Numbered from the stretch's first letter, positions 1 through 7,184 are shown. The stretch is DNA of 11,209 nt from Deltaproteobacteria bacterium (GCA_019312695.1 JAFDCT010000086.1:1-11209); one strand, 5' to 3'. Numbers and translations are program-made. Notes: a model not told the origin generated them from the letters alone.

Positions 1-49
1 GGGGTGAGCAACTTCTCGGGTGAATGTCTTGTCAAATAAAATCATTCTC
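1..49. other. Left edge, probable tail of an upstream gene
   Basis: These bases immediately precede a strong terminator, so they probably contain the end of a gene transcribed rightwards from outside the window. Two + frames run in from the edge and stop early, one with TGA at 21-23 and one with TAA at 37-39. Nothing in the few residues visible lets me choose between them or name a product. Confidence 0.3.
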
Positions 50-86
50 AAAAAGGCTGCCGCCCCCCCCGGCAGTCTTTTTTTTT
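50..86 (+). terminator. Rho-independent terminator
   Basis: The stem AAAAAGGCTGCCG (50-62) pairs with CGGCAGTC plus T residues (70-82), with one G-T wobble and a loop of seven C. The 3' arm runs straight into a tract of nine T. It would end transcription of a rightward gene lying mostly left of the window and insulate the small gene at 238. Confidence 0.85.
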
Positions 87-237
87 AATACCGAAGGAAT
101 TTTTTCCGTGCCATTTTACGATTAAAACTTTTTCTGCTATTGTTAAAATTATAGCTCTGTTTTTAAGGGCACTTTGAACCTATATTTTTTTCTCATTTCA
201 CGAAAATACCATGAAAATATGATCCGGAGATGAAAGG

Positions 238-651
238 ATGGCTAAGAGGCATAAAAATTTCTGCCTGGTATTGATGCTCGGCTTTATTACAGGCGTTATC
301 ACACTGGCCGGAGCTGATGAAAAGGTTGATATCAAATATATGGAAAAGGAAATTGTAGGAAAATATCTGGCCGACGGCTCCGGCAGGTCACTTTATGCTT
401 TTGTCAAAGATGACAAAAACACCAGTAACTGCCTAGAAGGATGCGCTGTAAACTGGCCGCCTTTCCATGTTGATCTCTCGGCAGCGGGAGAAGGTTTGAA
501 CATGACAGATTTTGCGGTCATAACAAGAACTGACGGCAAACAGCAGACTACTTACAAAGGCATGCCGTTATACTATTTCAGTAATGACAGGTATCCGGGT
601 GACACCTTTGGCGAGGGCCTGGGAGAATCCTGGTTTCTGGTCAGACCCTGA
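238..651 (+). CDS. Secreted PF03640-type repeat protein
   Basis: A 137-residue exported protein. Residues 1-26 form a signal peptide: basic KRHK, hydrophobic core about 8-23, and a likely cleavage after the Ala-Gly-Ala at 24-26. There is no lipobox; the only early Cys, C9, lies before the core. The mature part contains two copies of the short motif of the secreted repeat family (PF03640/COG4315). Copy one is about residues 41-76, with G-x-x-L, SLYAF, a C65-x3-C69 pair and NWPPF. Copy two is about residues 96-137, with YKGMPLYYF and the closing G-x-x-W. The family is periplasmic or surface-associated, common in bacteria and of unknown biochemical role, so no reaction is assigned. The start is set by GGAG at 226-229, eight bases upstream of the ATG. 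It faces trpA convergently across 37 bp and seems to be a single-gene unit. Confidence 0.85.
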   Translation: MAKRHKNFCLVLMLGFITGVITLAGADEKVDIKYMEKEIVGKYLADGSGRSLYAFVKDDKNTSNCLEGCAVNWPPFHVDLSAAGEGLNMTDFAVITRTDGKQQTTYKGMPLYYFSNDRYPGDTFGEGLGESWFLVRP

Positions 652-688
652 GAAAACAGGACCGGGAAACTTTTTTCAACTTTTTTAA

Positions 689-1456
689 TTATCGCAGGCC
701 CGCAATAAAGGGGCCTACAGCCGCCGCACCTTTTTCATCCACCAGGCGGATAGTTTCGGTTCCGATAACGGCAATATCAGCCTTGCCGGTCAGGAAGTCC
801 ACATCATCCTTTGAACGGATGCCGAACCCGACTGCCAGCGGCAGGGGTGTTGCACTGCGGCAGCGTCGAATATACTCGTTGAAATCCTGGTCAAAGTCTG
901 TCTTTTTACCGGTTACGCCTCTCCGGGCCACGCAGTAAATAAATCCTGCCCCATTTTCGGCCAGCCTCTGCATACGTTCTTTTGTTGAGGTGGGGGCAAA
1001 TATCTGTATCGGTGCCATATCCTGTTTCCGGACTAAATCAAGGTATTCCCTGCCTTCTTCAGGCGGCAGGTCGGGAATGATAAAACCCTTTATGTTCAAG
1101 TCATAGGCACGGTTAATGAACTCCTCAAGTCCATACTTGTACAGAATATTGTAATAAGTCATAAACAGGAAGGGGATGTGAAATTCCTTCGTAATTTCAC
1201 CGGCAAACTGTAAACACTCTTCAACCCTGGCTCCTTTGGCGATTGACTCCTGGTTGGCCTTCAGGATCATGGGCCCATCAGCCACCGGCTCCGAAAAAGG
1301 TATCTGCATCTCGATGAGGTCCACACCGTTTTGCACCATCTGGCCTATAACCTCGCGGTTTACCTCGAATGAGGGATAACCAAGCACCAGGTGGGTCATG
1401 AGGAGAATTCTGCTATCCTGTAAATGTGTTCTTATTATTTCTTCCAACGTTGACAT
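689..1456 (-). CDS. trpA: Tryptophan synthase alpha subunit
   Basis: A 255-residue cytoplasmic TIM barrel that cleaves indole-3-glycerol phosphate to indole and glyceraldehyde-3-phosphate, passing indole to TrpB. The catalytic acids fall at E49 (DLIEM) and D60 (PVADGP), the same numbers as in the Salmonella enzyme. The beta-alpha loop 6 GVTG, the phosphate-binding VGFGI and the late AVIGTE strand are present, and the length is near the usual 260-270. Several positions differ from textbook TrpA: SEP where SDP is usual before VADGP, ARRGVTG where a less charged S-x-TGVTG is common, and GTETIR near the end. It is therefore a divergent lineage but has no missing key residue. It lies 117 bp downstream of trpB on the same strand, so co-transcription is likely, with AGGT about ten bases before the ATG. 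No hairpin terminator is evident after the stop. Confidence 0.93.
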   Translation of the reverse strand: MSTLEEIIRTHLQDSRILLMTHLVLGYPSFEVNREVIGQMVQNGVDLIEMQIPFSEPVADGPMILKANQESIAKGARVEECLQFAGEITKEFHIPFLFMTYYNILYKYGLEEFINRAYDLNIKGFIIPDLPPEEGREYLDLVRKQDMAPIQIFAPTSTKERMQRLAENGAGFIYCVARRGVTGKKTDFDQDFNEYIRRCRSATPLPLAVGFGIRSKDDVDFLTGKADIAVIGTETIRLVDEKGAAAVGPFIAGLR

Positions 1457-1573
1457 ATCTTGTTACCTAAAATTTATGAGTGACTAAAGTTACTCGTGAC
1501 TAAAGTTAATAATTGAAAACCAGGATGACTAACTTTAGGCACTTATAATTTTAGCTCACTTTAGCCACTTTAA
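1457..1573. repeat. Cluster of CTAAAGT / ACTTTAG repeats
   Basis: The trpB-trpA gap contains at least five short related units. TGACTAAAGTTA occurs exactly at 1481-1492 and 1497-1508, a 16-bp period. The inverted form ACTTTAG lies at 1532-1538 and 1558-1564, with a variant ACTTTAA at 1567-1573. Read on the - strand, GTGCCTAAAGTTA (around 1530-1542) is nearly complementary to TAACTTTAGTCAC at either downstream copy, so the mRNA could fold into alternative stem-loops between trpB and trpA. Similar degenerate heptamer clusters are, from memory, found in intergenic DNA of other bacteria. Their role here is unknown. Confidence 0.7.
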
Positions 1574-2803
1574 TTACTTTTTATACTGCTCAGCCCGCGC
1601 AATGATGAACTCTTTCCATGACGGGTCACCATAGGCGTTTGCTATGGTAAAAATATCCTTATCACCCCGGCCGGACATGTTAATGATAATTGCCTCATCT
1701 TTACCCAGGTTCTGGACTTCCTTGAAGGCCTGGACAAAGCCGTGGGCTGACTCCAGGGCCGGGATAATGCCTTCCTTCTTCATGGTCAGCTCCAGGGCGT
1801 CCATTACCTCGGAATCGGTTGCAGCGGCAAAACGCACCCTGCCCTTTTCCCATAGGTCAGTCAGAATAGGCGAGACACCGATATAATCCAGCCCGGCAGC
1901 TACAGAATGTGTGTCAAGCATCTGCCCGTCAGAATTCTGTAGGAACATGGTTTTATACCCCTGGGCCACTCCCGGTGAAGCATCTGAACCTGCCAGCCGT
2001 GCTGCATGTTCACCGCTTGCCAACCCCTTTCCACCTGCTTCAACACCGACAAGGGCTACCTGATCATCCTGCATAAATCCCTGAAAAATACCCAGGGCGT
2101 TGGACCCGCCGCCTACACAGGCGTAAACCCTTGCCGGCAGCTTGCCGAATGCTTTCAGTATCTGTTCCCTTGCTTCAATTCCGATAATGGACTGAAACCA
2201 GGCGACCATCTCGGGAAAAGGATGGGGGCCGCAGACGGTACCGAGAACATAGTGGGTGGAATCCATATTGCTCACCCAGTCACGAAACGCCTCGTTAATG
2301 GCATCCTTCAAGGTCCGCGAACCGTCGGTTACCGGAATCACGGTGGCACCCATCTTTTCCATCCAGAAAACATTGGGCCGCTGGCGCTGAACATCCTCTT
2401 CACCCATATAGATAGTACAGTCAAAGCCGAACTTGGCAGCCATGGTGGCTGTAGCAACGCCGTGCTGGCCGGCGCCTGTCTCGGCAATAACCCGCTTTTT
2501 CCCCATCCGCTTAACAAGAAGTCCCTGGCCCATAACATTATTAGCCTTATGGGCTCCGGTATGGTTCAGGTCCTCACGCTTGATATAGATCCGGGCACCG
2601 CCAAAACGGTTGCTGAGGTTTTCGGCATATGTCAGGGGAGTCGGACGGCAGGAGTAGGTGGACATGAGTTGAACGTACTCATTCCAGAATGCCTGATCTT
2701 TTTTGACATCTTCAAAAAATGTATTGAGCTCCCTGAAGGTCTCGTAGAGGATCTCGGGGATAAAAGCGCCCCCCCAGTGTCCGTAATATCCTTTCTTAAT
2801 CAT
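1574..2803 (-). CDS. trpB: Tryptophan synthase beta chain
   Basis: A 409-residue PLP enzyme that condenses indole, delivered by TrpA, with serine to give tryptophan. The N-terminal GYYGHWGGAFIPE is typical of the TrpB1 class that pairs with TrpA. The PLP lysine is K86 in HTGAHKANN (K87 in Salmonella), the catalytic glutamate lies in AETGAGQHG (E108), and the phosphate-cup motif is CVGGGSNA. The C-terminal SGRGDKD closes the PLP pocket. Length and motif order are those of a complete, functional enzyme. It is the first gene of a trpB-trpA pair that stands apart from the rest of the tryptophan pathway, of which no other gene is in the window. The ATG has only a weak Shine-Dalgarno (CGGA). The 111-bp gap to the upstream same-strand gene shows no convincing promoter, so read-through from that gene is possible. 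Confidence 0.96.
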   Translation of the reverse strand: MIKKGYYGHWGGAFIPEILYETFRELNTFFEDVKKDQAFWNEYVQLMSTYSCRPTPLTYAENLSNRFGGARIYIKREDLNHTGAHKANNVMGQGLLVKRMGKKRVIAETGAGQHGVATATMAAKFGFDCTIYMGEEDVQRQRPNVFWMEKMGATVIPVTDGSRTLKDAINEAFRDWVSNMDSTHYVLGTVCGPHPFPEMVAWFQSIIGIEAREQILKAFGKLPARVYACVGGGSNALGIFQGFMQDDQVALVGVEAGGKGLASGEHAARLAGSDASPGVAQGYKTMFLQNSDGQMLDTHSVAAGLDYIGVSPILTDLWEKGRVRFAAATDSEVMDALELTMKKEGIIPALESAHGFVQAFKEVQNLGKDEAIIINMSGRGDKDIFTIANAYGDPSWKEFIIARAEQYKK

Positions 2804-2914
2804 AATGCATCCGTAAATTATTGTTGATCAGCTTCCTGATTTCAAAAAGTTGCATACTGTACCACAGGAGGCTGGATAAAACATTTATTTTATATCGAGG
2901 AAAAGGGGAAGATA

Positions 2915-4543
2915 CTAATTACTATCAAGCTTCAGCCTGCAGGCTATGGCAAAATCCTCTGGAAAATGACCATTGATATAGCGCAGCTCCGCTTCGGAAA
3001 AAGCTCCCATGGAATAAGGATTTTTGGGCAGGAAAGAATAAAGCAACCTCTGGTCGATATCCTTTACACCTATTCTTTTGGAAAACTCAATTACCGTGAT
3101 CATTTGAGCTCCCAGGCCGGTTAAAACCCGCATGGCTGTTAGAATGCCGTCATTGAGAGATTTACGGACATACCTGTCAGCCTCCAGAATATTACCAACC
3201 GGTCCCAAAGTCATAAGCTGCAGTTCCCATTGGGATGTCTGGGCCTTAGGAACAAAAAGCATGACATGTTCATCTTCAAAAACCACCAGCTCTGCCTGCC
3301 GCCCTATTTTTTCATCCATTCTGGAATTATTCCTGATAGCGGCGAGATAGTCGGCAAAGAAACTGCTGTTATGCTCTTTTTGATAGGCCCGGACAAATTC
3401 AGCCACCAGATCACCGCAGCTGTAAGAAGGTATCATTACTGCCTCTGGACCGGCTGCCTTCACCTCTTGGGGAACCATGGCATACTGCTGGTGTATCTGC
3501 TGATGCGAGGCATGCAGCCGATAACCACTGGCAGCATAGTCAAAACCAAAGTTCCAGCCCCAGATGGTCGCATCAAAACTGAGCGCGGCTGCCCCCTGCG
3601 CCTCAAGCTCTTTCATGACCTCCTTTCTGAGCTCCTCCAGATCACCTGTAGTCAAACATTTGCGCCTGACAGCCAATTGTATGCCAAGCTGCTTGGCAAG
3701 CCTCACAAACGTTCGCTGGTAGTACAAATGTCTGAGCCCGTCAAAATCATAATCAGAAAGATCATCAATCGTATAACGCACCAGGTCATTGGCAATGTTT
3801 GCGGCATAATGCCCCCAGGGAACATAACTGTTGCGCCTGAGGTATTCAAATACATGGCTGTCAAGCCTTGAAGGCAGCTCACCGACTATTTCACTGTCCC
3901 CCTGCACTCCCGGCCTGAGCACCATTACCTCCTTGTAGATGTCAGGCAGGAAAATATTGTTCACCAGTGTTTCAAACAACTCATGATTTCTGATCTTCGG
4001 TATCCGCCTGCCTCTGTTATCCTCTTCATACCTTAGTCCAATGGGTAAATTCTCCTCCTGATCATAAACAAATTCACAGGACAGTTCCGCGAGACGGACC
4101 AGATCGTCAGGGTCGGTGGAAGTAGATGCCAATGCAGCAAGGATAGCTTCAGGCAGATCAGCAAAGGCTTCATCCAGCACATCCTCTTTATGGCTTTTAT
4201 CGCAGCGCAAAAGCTTACTTAAAAAGTCTGTCATTGAGACAGGGCCCGGTTTCGGCAAACCAATCGTCAATGGGTCCGCAGCCTTTGTTTCAGCCCAGCT
4301 TCTGTCAATGTAGGTTGCCCCTCGGAAAGGAAAAGGGTTGGGTATTTCATAAATCCATTCCCCTTGCGTTTCCTCCACATCACCTTCAGGAAAATTGCGG
4401 GTATTATCCACCGGATTATCAGCCGTATCAAGGCCCAGGACCTGTAAAAAATTATTTTCCCGCAGATTTGCAGTTTTAAAATTAGGCTTATGAATGCCAA
4501 AGATAAATTTGCCCTCAGGTGTCACACAGGTTCGCAGCTTCAT
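2915..4543 (-). CDS. Uncharacterised protein, possible HIT/GalT-like fold
   Basis: A soluble protein of about 542 residues that I cannot name. There is no signal peptide or membrane helix. From the chosen ATG, the N-terminal ~100 residues are rich in Asn, Pro and aromatic residues. An acidic helical middle follows (about 105-315). Residues 342-353 carry a His-rich motif, H-A-S-H-x-x-I-H-Q-Q, directly after GFDYAASG. That layout recalls the histidine motif of HIT-fold nucleotidyl transferases such as GalT. A second conserved-looking block, LPKNPYSMG (505-513), resembles the PYSMG near the end of a GalT domain. This is a resemblance by eye, not a family assignment. The frame can be extended 38 codons to a GTG at 4657, but the ATG at 4543 follows GAGAG and gives a more ordinary N-terminus. 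It is divergent from nrfHA, so the shared 455-bp gap may control both. Confidence 0.7.
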   Translation of the reverse strand: MKLRTCVTPEGKFIFGIHKPNFKTANLRENNFLQVLGLDTADNPVDNTRNFPEGDVEETQGEWIYEIPNPFPFRGATYIDRSWAETKAADPLTIGLPKPGPVSMTDFLSKLLRCDKSHKEDVLDEAFADLPEAILAALASTSTDPDDLVRLAELSCEFVYDQEENLPIGLRYEEDNRGRRIPKIRNHELFETLVNNIFLPDIYKEVMVLRPGVQGDSEIVGELPSRLDSHVFEYLRRNSYVPWGHYAANIANDLVRYTIDDLSDYDFDGLRHLYYQRTFVRLAKQLGIQLAVRRKCLTTGDLEELRKEVMKELEAQGAAALSFDATIWGWNFGFDYAASGYRLHASHQQIHQQYAMVPQEVKAAGPEAVMIPSYSCGDLVAEFVRAYQKEHNSSFFADYLAAIRNNSRMDEKIGRQAELVVFEDEHVMLFVPKAQTSQWELQLMTLGPVGNILEADRYVRKSLNDGILTAMRVLTGLGAQMITVIEFSKRIGVKDIDQRLLYSFLPKNPYSMGAFSEAELRYINGHFPEDFAIACRLKLDSN

Positions 4544-4620
4544 TTCGTTCACTCTCTCACGCAGCAGGATATTTGGATTCAATATGCAATCAGCATGATA
4601 CCTTCCGCCATGCATCCCTG

Positions 4621-4637
4621 ATGTATTATCAATACAT
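4621..4637. promoter_or_regulatory. Inverted repeat ATGTATT-ATC-AATACAT
   Basis: A perfect 7-bp inverted repeat with a 3-bp spacer, 78 bp upstream of the preferred start of the left-facing gene. Symmetric DNA of this size often binds a dimeric regulator, but no known operator matches. It would be coding if the GTG start at 4657 were used, which weakens the operator reading. Confidence 0.35.
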
Positions 4638-4784
4638 ATTCTGCCCCCAAAATGCACCCATTAAATCAAATTACCAGCTGAACCTGCCTGCGTCATATGT
4701 TTCTGACATCTGGACAGTACTTTCTGCGTCAAACGGTGCCCTGCATTATTGTTCTGGATACCCGCATGTGCGGTGACATAAGTC

Positions 4785-4804
4785 ATGTTACCAAATGGTA
4801 ATAA
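4785..4804. promoter_or_regulatory. Upstream activator site 1 (TTACC-N4-GGTAA)
   Basis: This 20-nt unit contains the palindrome TTACCAAATGGTAA at 4788-4801, with arms TTACCA and TGGTAA around AA. Its centre is about 117 bp upstream of the predicted nrfH transcription start, a normal distance for binding of an NtrC-type activator. The same 20 bases recur exactly 33 bp downstream. The proposed ligand is the response regulator encoded at 8958, by context only. Confidence 0.7.
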
Positions 4805-4817
4805 AGGTGGCCTGGAT

Positions 4818-4837
4818 ATGTTACCAAATGGTAATAA
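4818..4837. promoter_or_regulatory. Upstream activator site 2 (TTACC-N4-GGTAA)
   Basis: This is the second identical 20-nt unit, with its palindrome at 4821-4834, centred about 84 bp upstream of the predicted start. The 33-bp offset from site 1 is about three helical turns, which would place two dimers on the same DNA face. That suits cooperative assembly of a sigma54 activator. Confidence 0.7.
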
Positions 4838-4885
4838 TTTATTACGCTAAATCTATATTTTATTGCTATAATTACAAAAATTATT

Positions 4886-4901
4886 TGGCATGGCATTTGC
4901 T
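4886..4901 (+). promoter_or_regulatory. Sigma54 (-24/-12) promoter of nrfHA
   Basis: TGGCATGGCATTTGCT matches the sigma54 consensus TGGCAYR-N4-TTGCW at every defined position, with the invariant GG and GC separated by exactly ten bases. The predicted start is near 4912, leaving an untranslated leader of about 87 nt before nrfH. This promoter type is silent without an AAA+ activator, and such an activator is encoded in the same window. Confidence 0.88.
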
Positions 4902-4998
4902 TTAATTAAATTTAAGAAGTTGGCAATGAGAGGCCTAACATAAAAATAGTTGAGCTTAAAATCTAAGTTTATGACTGAAGTTGTAAAGGGGGTGAGGT

Positions 4999-5529
4999 AT
5001 GGAATCCAAAAGTGTAATGACATACGTATCAATTGTATCTGTTGTGGCAGCAGTCGGCATGTTCGGCTACCTGGTGCACACATCCAAAATGATGACATAT
5101 CTAACAGAGGATCCGAAGGTCTGCATCAATTGCCACACCATGAACACGCAGTATGCTACCTGGCAGCACAGTTCACACAGGGAAGAGGCCACATGCGTGG
5201 AGTGTCATCTGCCGCAAGAACCATTTTTTGATAAGATCGCTGCCAAGGTAAGAGACGGGTTCATGCACTCAAAAGCCATGACATTCCACACCTATGTGAG
5301 TCATACCATCGGGGCAAGCGAGAGTGCCCAAAAAAGGATCCAGGCAAACTGCATAGCATGCCACCGGGAGATGGTCTCCCAGATGGTGGCCACAAGTAAA
5401 TTATACCAGGCAGGGGCAGAAAGCGGTCAGGTCGACCGGAAATGCTGGAGCTGTCATAGGAATGTGCCCCACGGGAGGGCCAGGGGGATGACCGCTACTC
5501 CGGATAATCTTGGGGTAAAGGAAATATAA
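4999..5529 (+). CDS. nrfH: Tetraheme cytochrome c NrfH, quinol dehydrogenase
   Basis: A 176-residue membrane-anchored cytochrome of the NapC/NirT family. It oxidises menaquinol and passes electrons to NrfA on the periplasmic face. One N-terminal helix (about 8-27) anchors it. Four CxxCH heme sites follow: C42-C45-H46, C66-C69-H70, C118-C121-H122 and C149-C152-H153. Heme 1 is CxxCHxM with M48, the arrangement in which Met is the axial ligand in the Desulfovibrio NrfH structure. The KVRDGF segment after heme 2 lies in the quinol-site region of the family. Length is typical. The start is fixed by a strong purine-rich Shine-Dalgarno (AAAGGGGGTG, from 4985) just before the ATG. It is the first gene of the nrfHA unit, 36 bp ahead of nrfA, downstream of the sigma54 promoter and tandem palindromes. 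Confidence 0.95.
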   Translation: MESKSVMTYVSIVSVVAAVGMFGYLVHTSKMMTYLTEDPKVCINCHTMNTQYATWQHSSHREEATCVECHLPQEPFFDKIAAKVRDGFMHSKAMTFHTYVSHTIGASESAQKRIQANCIACHREMVSQMVATSKLYQAGAESGQVDRKCWSCHRNVPHGRARGMTATPDNLGVKEI

Positions 5530-5565
5530 TATAACGATAACCTTTAAAGGAGGAGACTTCGGATT

Positions 5566-7125
5566 ATGAGAAAATCGACAGTAATAACGGCTTTGTCCGT
5601 GATTGCCATAGTGCCTATGGTATTACTGGTAATCTCTATCAATGAGAACAAGGCGGAACAGAAGGAAATAAACACCACGCCGCAGGCCAAAAAAGTTGAA
5701 TCAACAGGGATCAAAAAGTTTGAATCGCGCAGTTCCGAGTGGGGGAAGTACTACCAACGCCAGTATGACTCCTATAAACAGACCAAGAAAAGTGACAAGA
5801 TAAGCGATATGCTGAAAGATAATCCCGCTCTGGTTGTCCTCTGGGCCGGCTACGGCTTCTCCAAGGACTACAATGCGCCTCGAGGCCATTACTATATGCT
5901 TGAAGACAACATCAACACTCTGAGGACAGGGGGGCCTGTTGATGCCATGACAGGTCCCATGCCCACCGCCTGCTGGACCTGCAAGTCAACTGATGTGCCC
6001 AGGCTGATAGACAAAATCGGCGAGCTTGATTATTTCACCGGCAAGTGGGCCCGTCATGGCAGCGAAATCTCCAACTCAATCGGATGTGGCGACTGCCATG
6101 ACAACGAGACCATGAAACTCACCCTCACCCGTGAGTTCCTCAAAAGGGGTCTTGATGCGGAAGGCAGCCTTAAGGCTGCAGATGCAACGCATCAGGATAT
6201 GAGATCGCTGGTCTGCGCCCAGTGTCATTCCGAATATTATTTCAAGAAAACAGAGTGGACCGACAAGAATGGCGAGAAGAAAACCGCCGGGGTTGTAACC
6301 TTTCCATGGGATAACGGCTTCAGTGTTGAGGCTATGGAGAAATATTACGATGATATAAGCTTCGTAGACTGGACCCATAAAGTAAGCAAGACACCGATGC
6401 TCAAGGCCCAGCATCCCGGATATGAAATTTACAAAACCGGTGCACATGGTTTGAACAACGTGGCATGCGCAGATTGTCATATGCCGTACGTCCGTGAAGG
6501 CGGTGTGAAGTACTCCTCCCATAATGTGGGCAGCCCTCTGGATCATATGACAAACACCTGTCTGAACTGTCATAATGAAGAAGAAAAGGCTTTCAAAGAC
6601 AGAGTTGCCAGGAAGCTGGAAAGAAAAACCGAACTCAACAAAACTGCCATGGACGTCATCGCCAAGGCCCATCTCGAGGCAAGAAAAGCCTGGGAGGTCG
6701 GCGCTACCGAGGCTGAAATGAAGGAAATCCAGCAGGATATCCGCCATGCCCAATGGCGTTGGGACTACTCCATTGCCAGTCATGGTTCGTTCTTTCATGC
6801 ACCTGAGGAAACATTGCGGATACTTGGTTCCGCCATCAACAAAGGCCAAGAAGCCAGAGTTAAATTACGCGCCGTACTGGCTAAGTATAATGCAGGTGAA
6901 TATGCTGCTCCGGATTTCTCTACAAAAGAAAAAGCCCAGGAAGTCATAGGGTTGCCATATCAAAAACTGGTAGATGAAAAAATGACCTTCCTTAATGGTC
7001 TCAGAAAAGAATGGGTGGAACAGCAGAAGGCAAAGGGCCTGTATGACCCTGCAGCCTGGGAGGGTATGATATTCAATACATCCTATGCACCTGCCCCTAC
7101 TTTGGCTGATATGGAAAAAAAATAA
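5566..7125 (+). CDS. nrfA: Cytochrome c nitrite reductase NrfA (ammonia-forming)
   Basis: A 519-residue periplasmic pentaheme enzyme that reduces nitrite to ammonium with six electrons; the family also reduces NO and hydroxylamine. The N-terminus is a signal sequence or anchor (hydrophobic about 6-24, no clear AxA site). The catalytic heme is the hallmark CxxCK (C136, C139, K140). Four CxxCH hemes follow, with histidines at 178, 221, 305 and 336. The substrate-pocket residues appear as R120 (NTLRTG), Y224 (CHSEYYF) and H283 (KAQHPGYE). K280 and Q282, next to E223/Y224, are the residues of the conserved calcium site, so this looks like the calcium-containing class rather than the arginine-substituted class described from Geobacter lovleyi. 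A strong AAGGAGGAG (5547-5555) precedes the ATG. Electrons come from NrfH encoded just upstream. Confidence 0.97.
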   Translation: MRKSTVITALSVIAIVPMVLLVISINENKAEQKEINTTPQAKKVESTGIKKFESRSSEWGKYYQRQYDSYKQTKKSDKISDMLKDNPALVVLWAGYGFSKDYNAPRGHYYMLEDNINTLRTGGPVDAMTGPMPTACWTCKSTDVPRLIDKIGELDYFTGKWARHGSEISNSIGCGDCHDNETMKLTLTREFLKRGLDAEGSLKAADATHQDMRSLVCAQCHSEYYFKKTEWTDKNGEKKTAGVVTFPWDNGFSVEAMEKYYDDISFVDWTHKVSKTPMLKAQHPGYEIYKTGAHGLNNVACADCHMPYVREGGVKYSSHNVGSPLDHMTNTCLNCHNEEEKAFKDRVARKLERKTELNKTAMDVIAKAHLEARKAWEVGATEAEMKEIQQDIRHAQWRWDYSIASHGSFFHAPEETLRILGSAINKGQEARVKLRAVLAKYNAGEYAAPDFSTKEKAQEVIGLPYQKLVDEKMTFLNGLRKEWVEQQKAKGLYDPAAWEGMIFNTSYAPAPTLADMEKK

Positions 7126-7148
7126 TAACCTTCACTCAATGGTTATGC

Positions 7149-7184
7149 AAAAAACTCCCTGGAAAAACACACAGGGAGTTTTTT
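7149..7184 (+). terminator. Rho-independent terminator after nrfA
   Basis: AAAAAACTCCCTG (7149-7161) and CAGGGAGTTTTTT (7172-7184) form a perfect 13-bp stem with a 10-nt loop. The A-rich and T-rich flanks make it usable in both directions. It closes the nrfHA transcript 24 bp after the nrfA stop and shows that the kinase/regulator pair needs its own promoter. Confidence 0.93.

Larger units (their letters stand above)
4544..4998. other. Divergent control region between unknown gene and nrfHA
   Basis: No gene is supported in this 455-bp gap. From left to right it holds a 17-bp inverted repeat (4621-4637), a short GC-rich palindrome CCGCA-TG-TGCGG (4762-4773), two identical palindrome-bearing direct repeats (4785-4804 and 4818-4837), an AT-rich stretch, a sigma54 promoter (4886-4901) and the nrfH leader. 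I found no convincing sigma54 or sigma70 promoter facing the left-hand gene. Confidence 0.8.

Noticed and set aside
1461..1468. TTGTTACC near the trpA start
   Set aside because: It is only a half-site; no GGTAA arm follows, so it is probably chance.
1478..1573. CRISPR-like array
   Set aside because: Units are only 7-12 bp, in both orientations, with no uniform spacers and no cas gene in the window.
2006..2827. A 273-codon open frame on the + strand
   Set aside because: It lies antisense to trpB, whose motifs are intact and complete; its translation has no recognisable domain and is an antisense shadow.
3230..3871. A 213-codon open frame on the + strand
   Set aside because: It is antisense within the 542-residue gene, has no Shine-Dalgarno or family feature, and looks like an open mirror frame.
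4544..4657. N-terminal extension of the unknown gene to a GTG at 4657
   Set aside because: The 38 extra residues start at a rare codon without a clear Shine-Dalgarno, while an ATG with GAGAG upstream lies at 4543. It is kept as an alternative only.
4930..4960. Possible FNR-type site in the nrfH leader (TTGAG...)
   Set aside because: It does not fit TTGAT-N4-ATCAA on the second arm and would lie downstream of the predicted transcription start.
6076..6849. A 257-codon open frame on the - strand
   Set aside because: It is antisense to nrfA, whose heme motifs fix the true frame; its Cys/His/Met-rich translation comes from mirrored heme codons.
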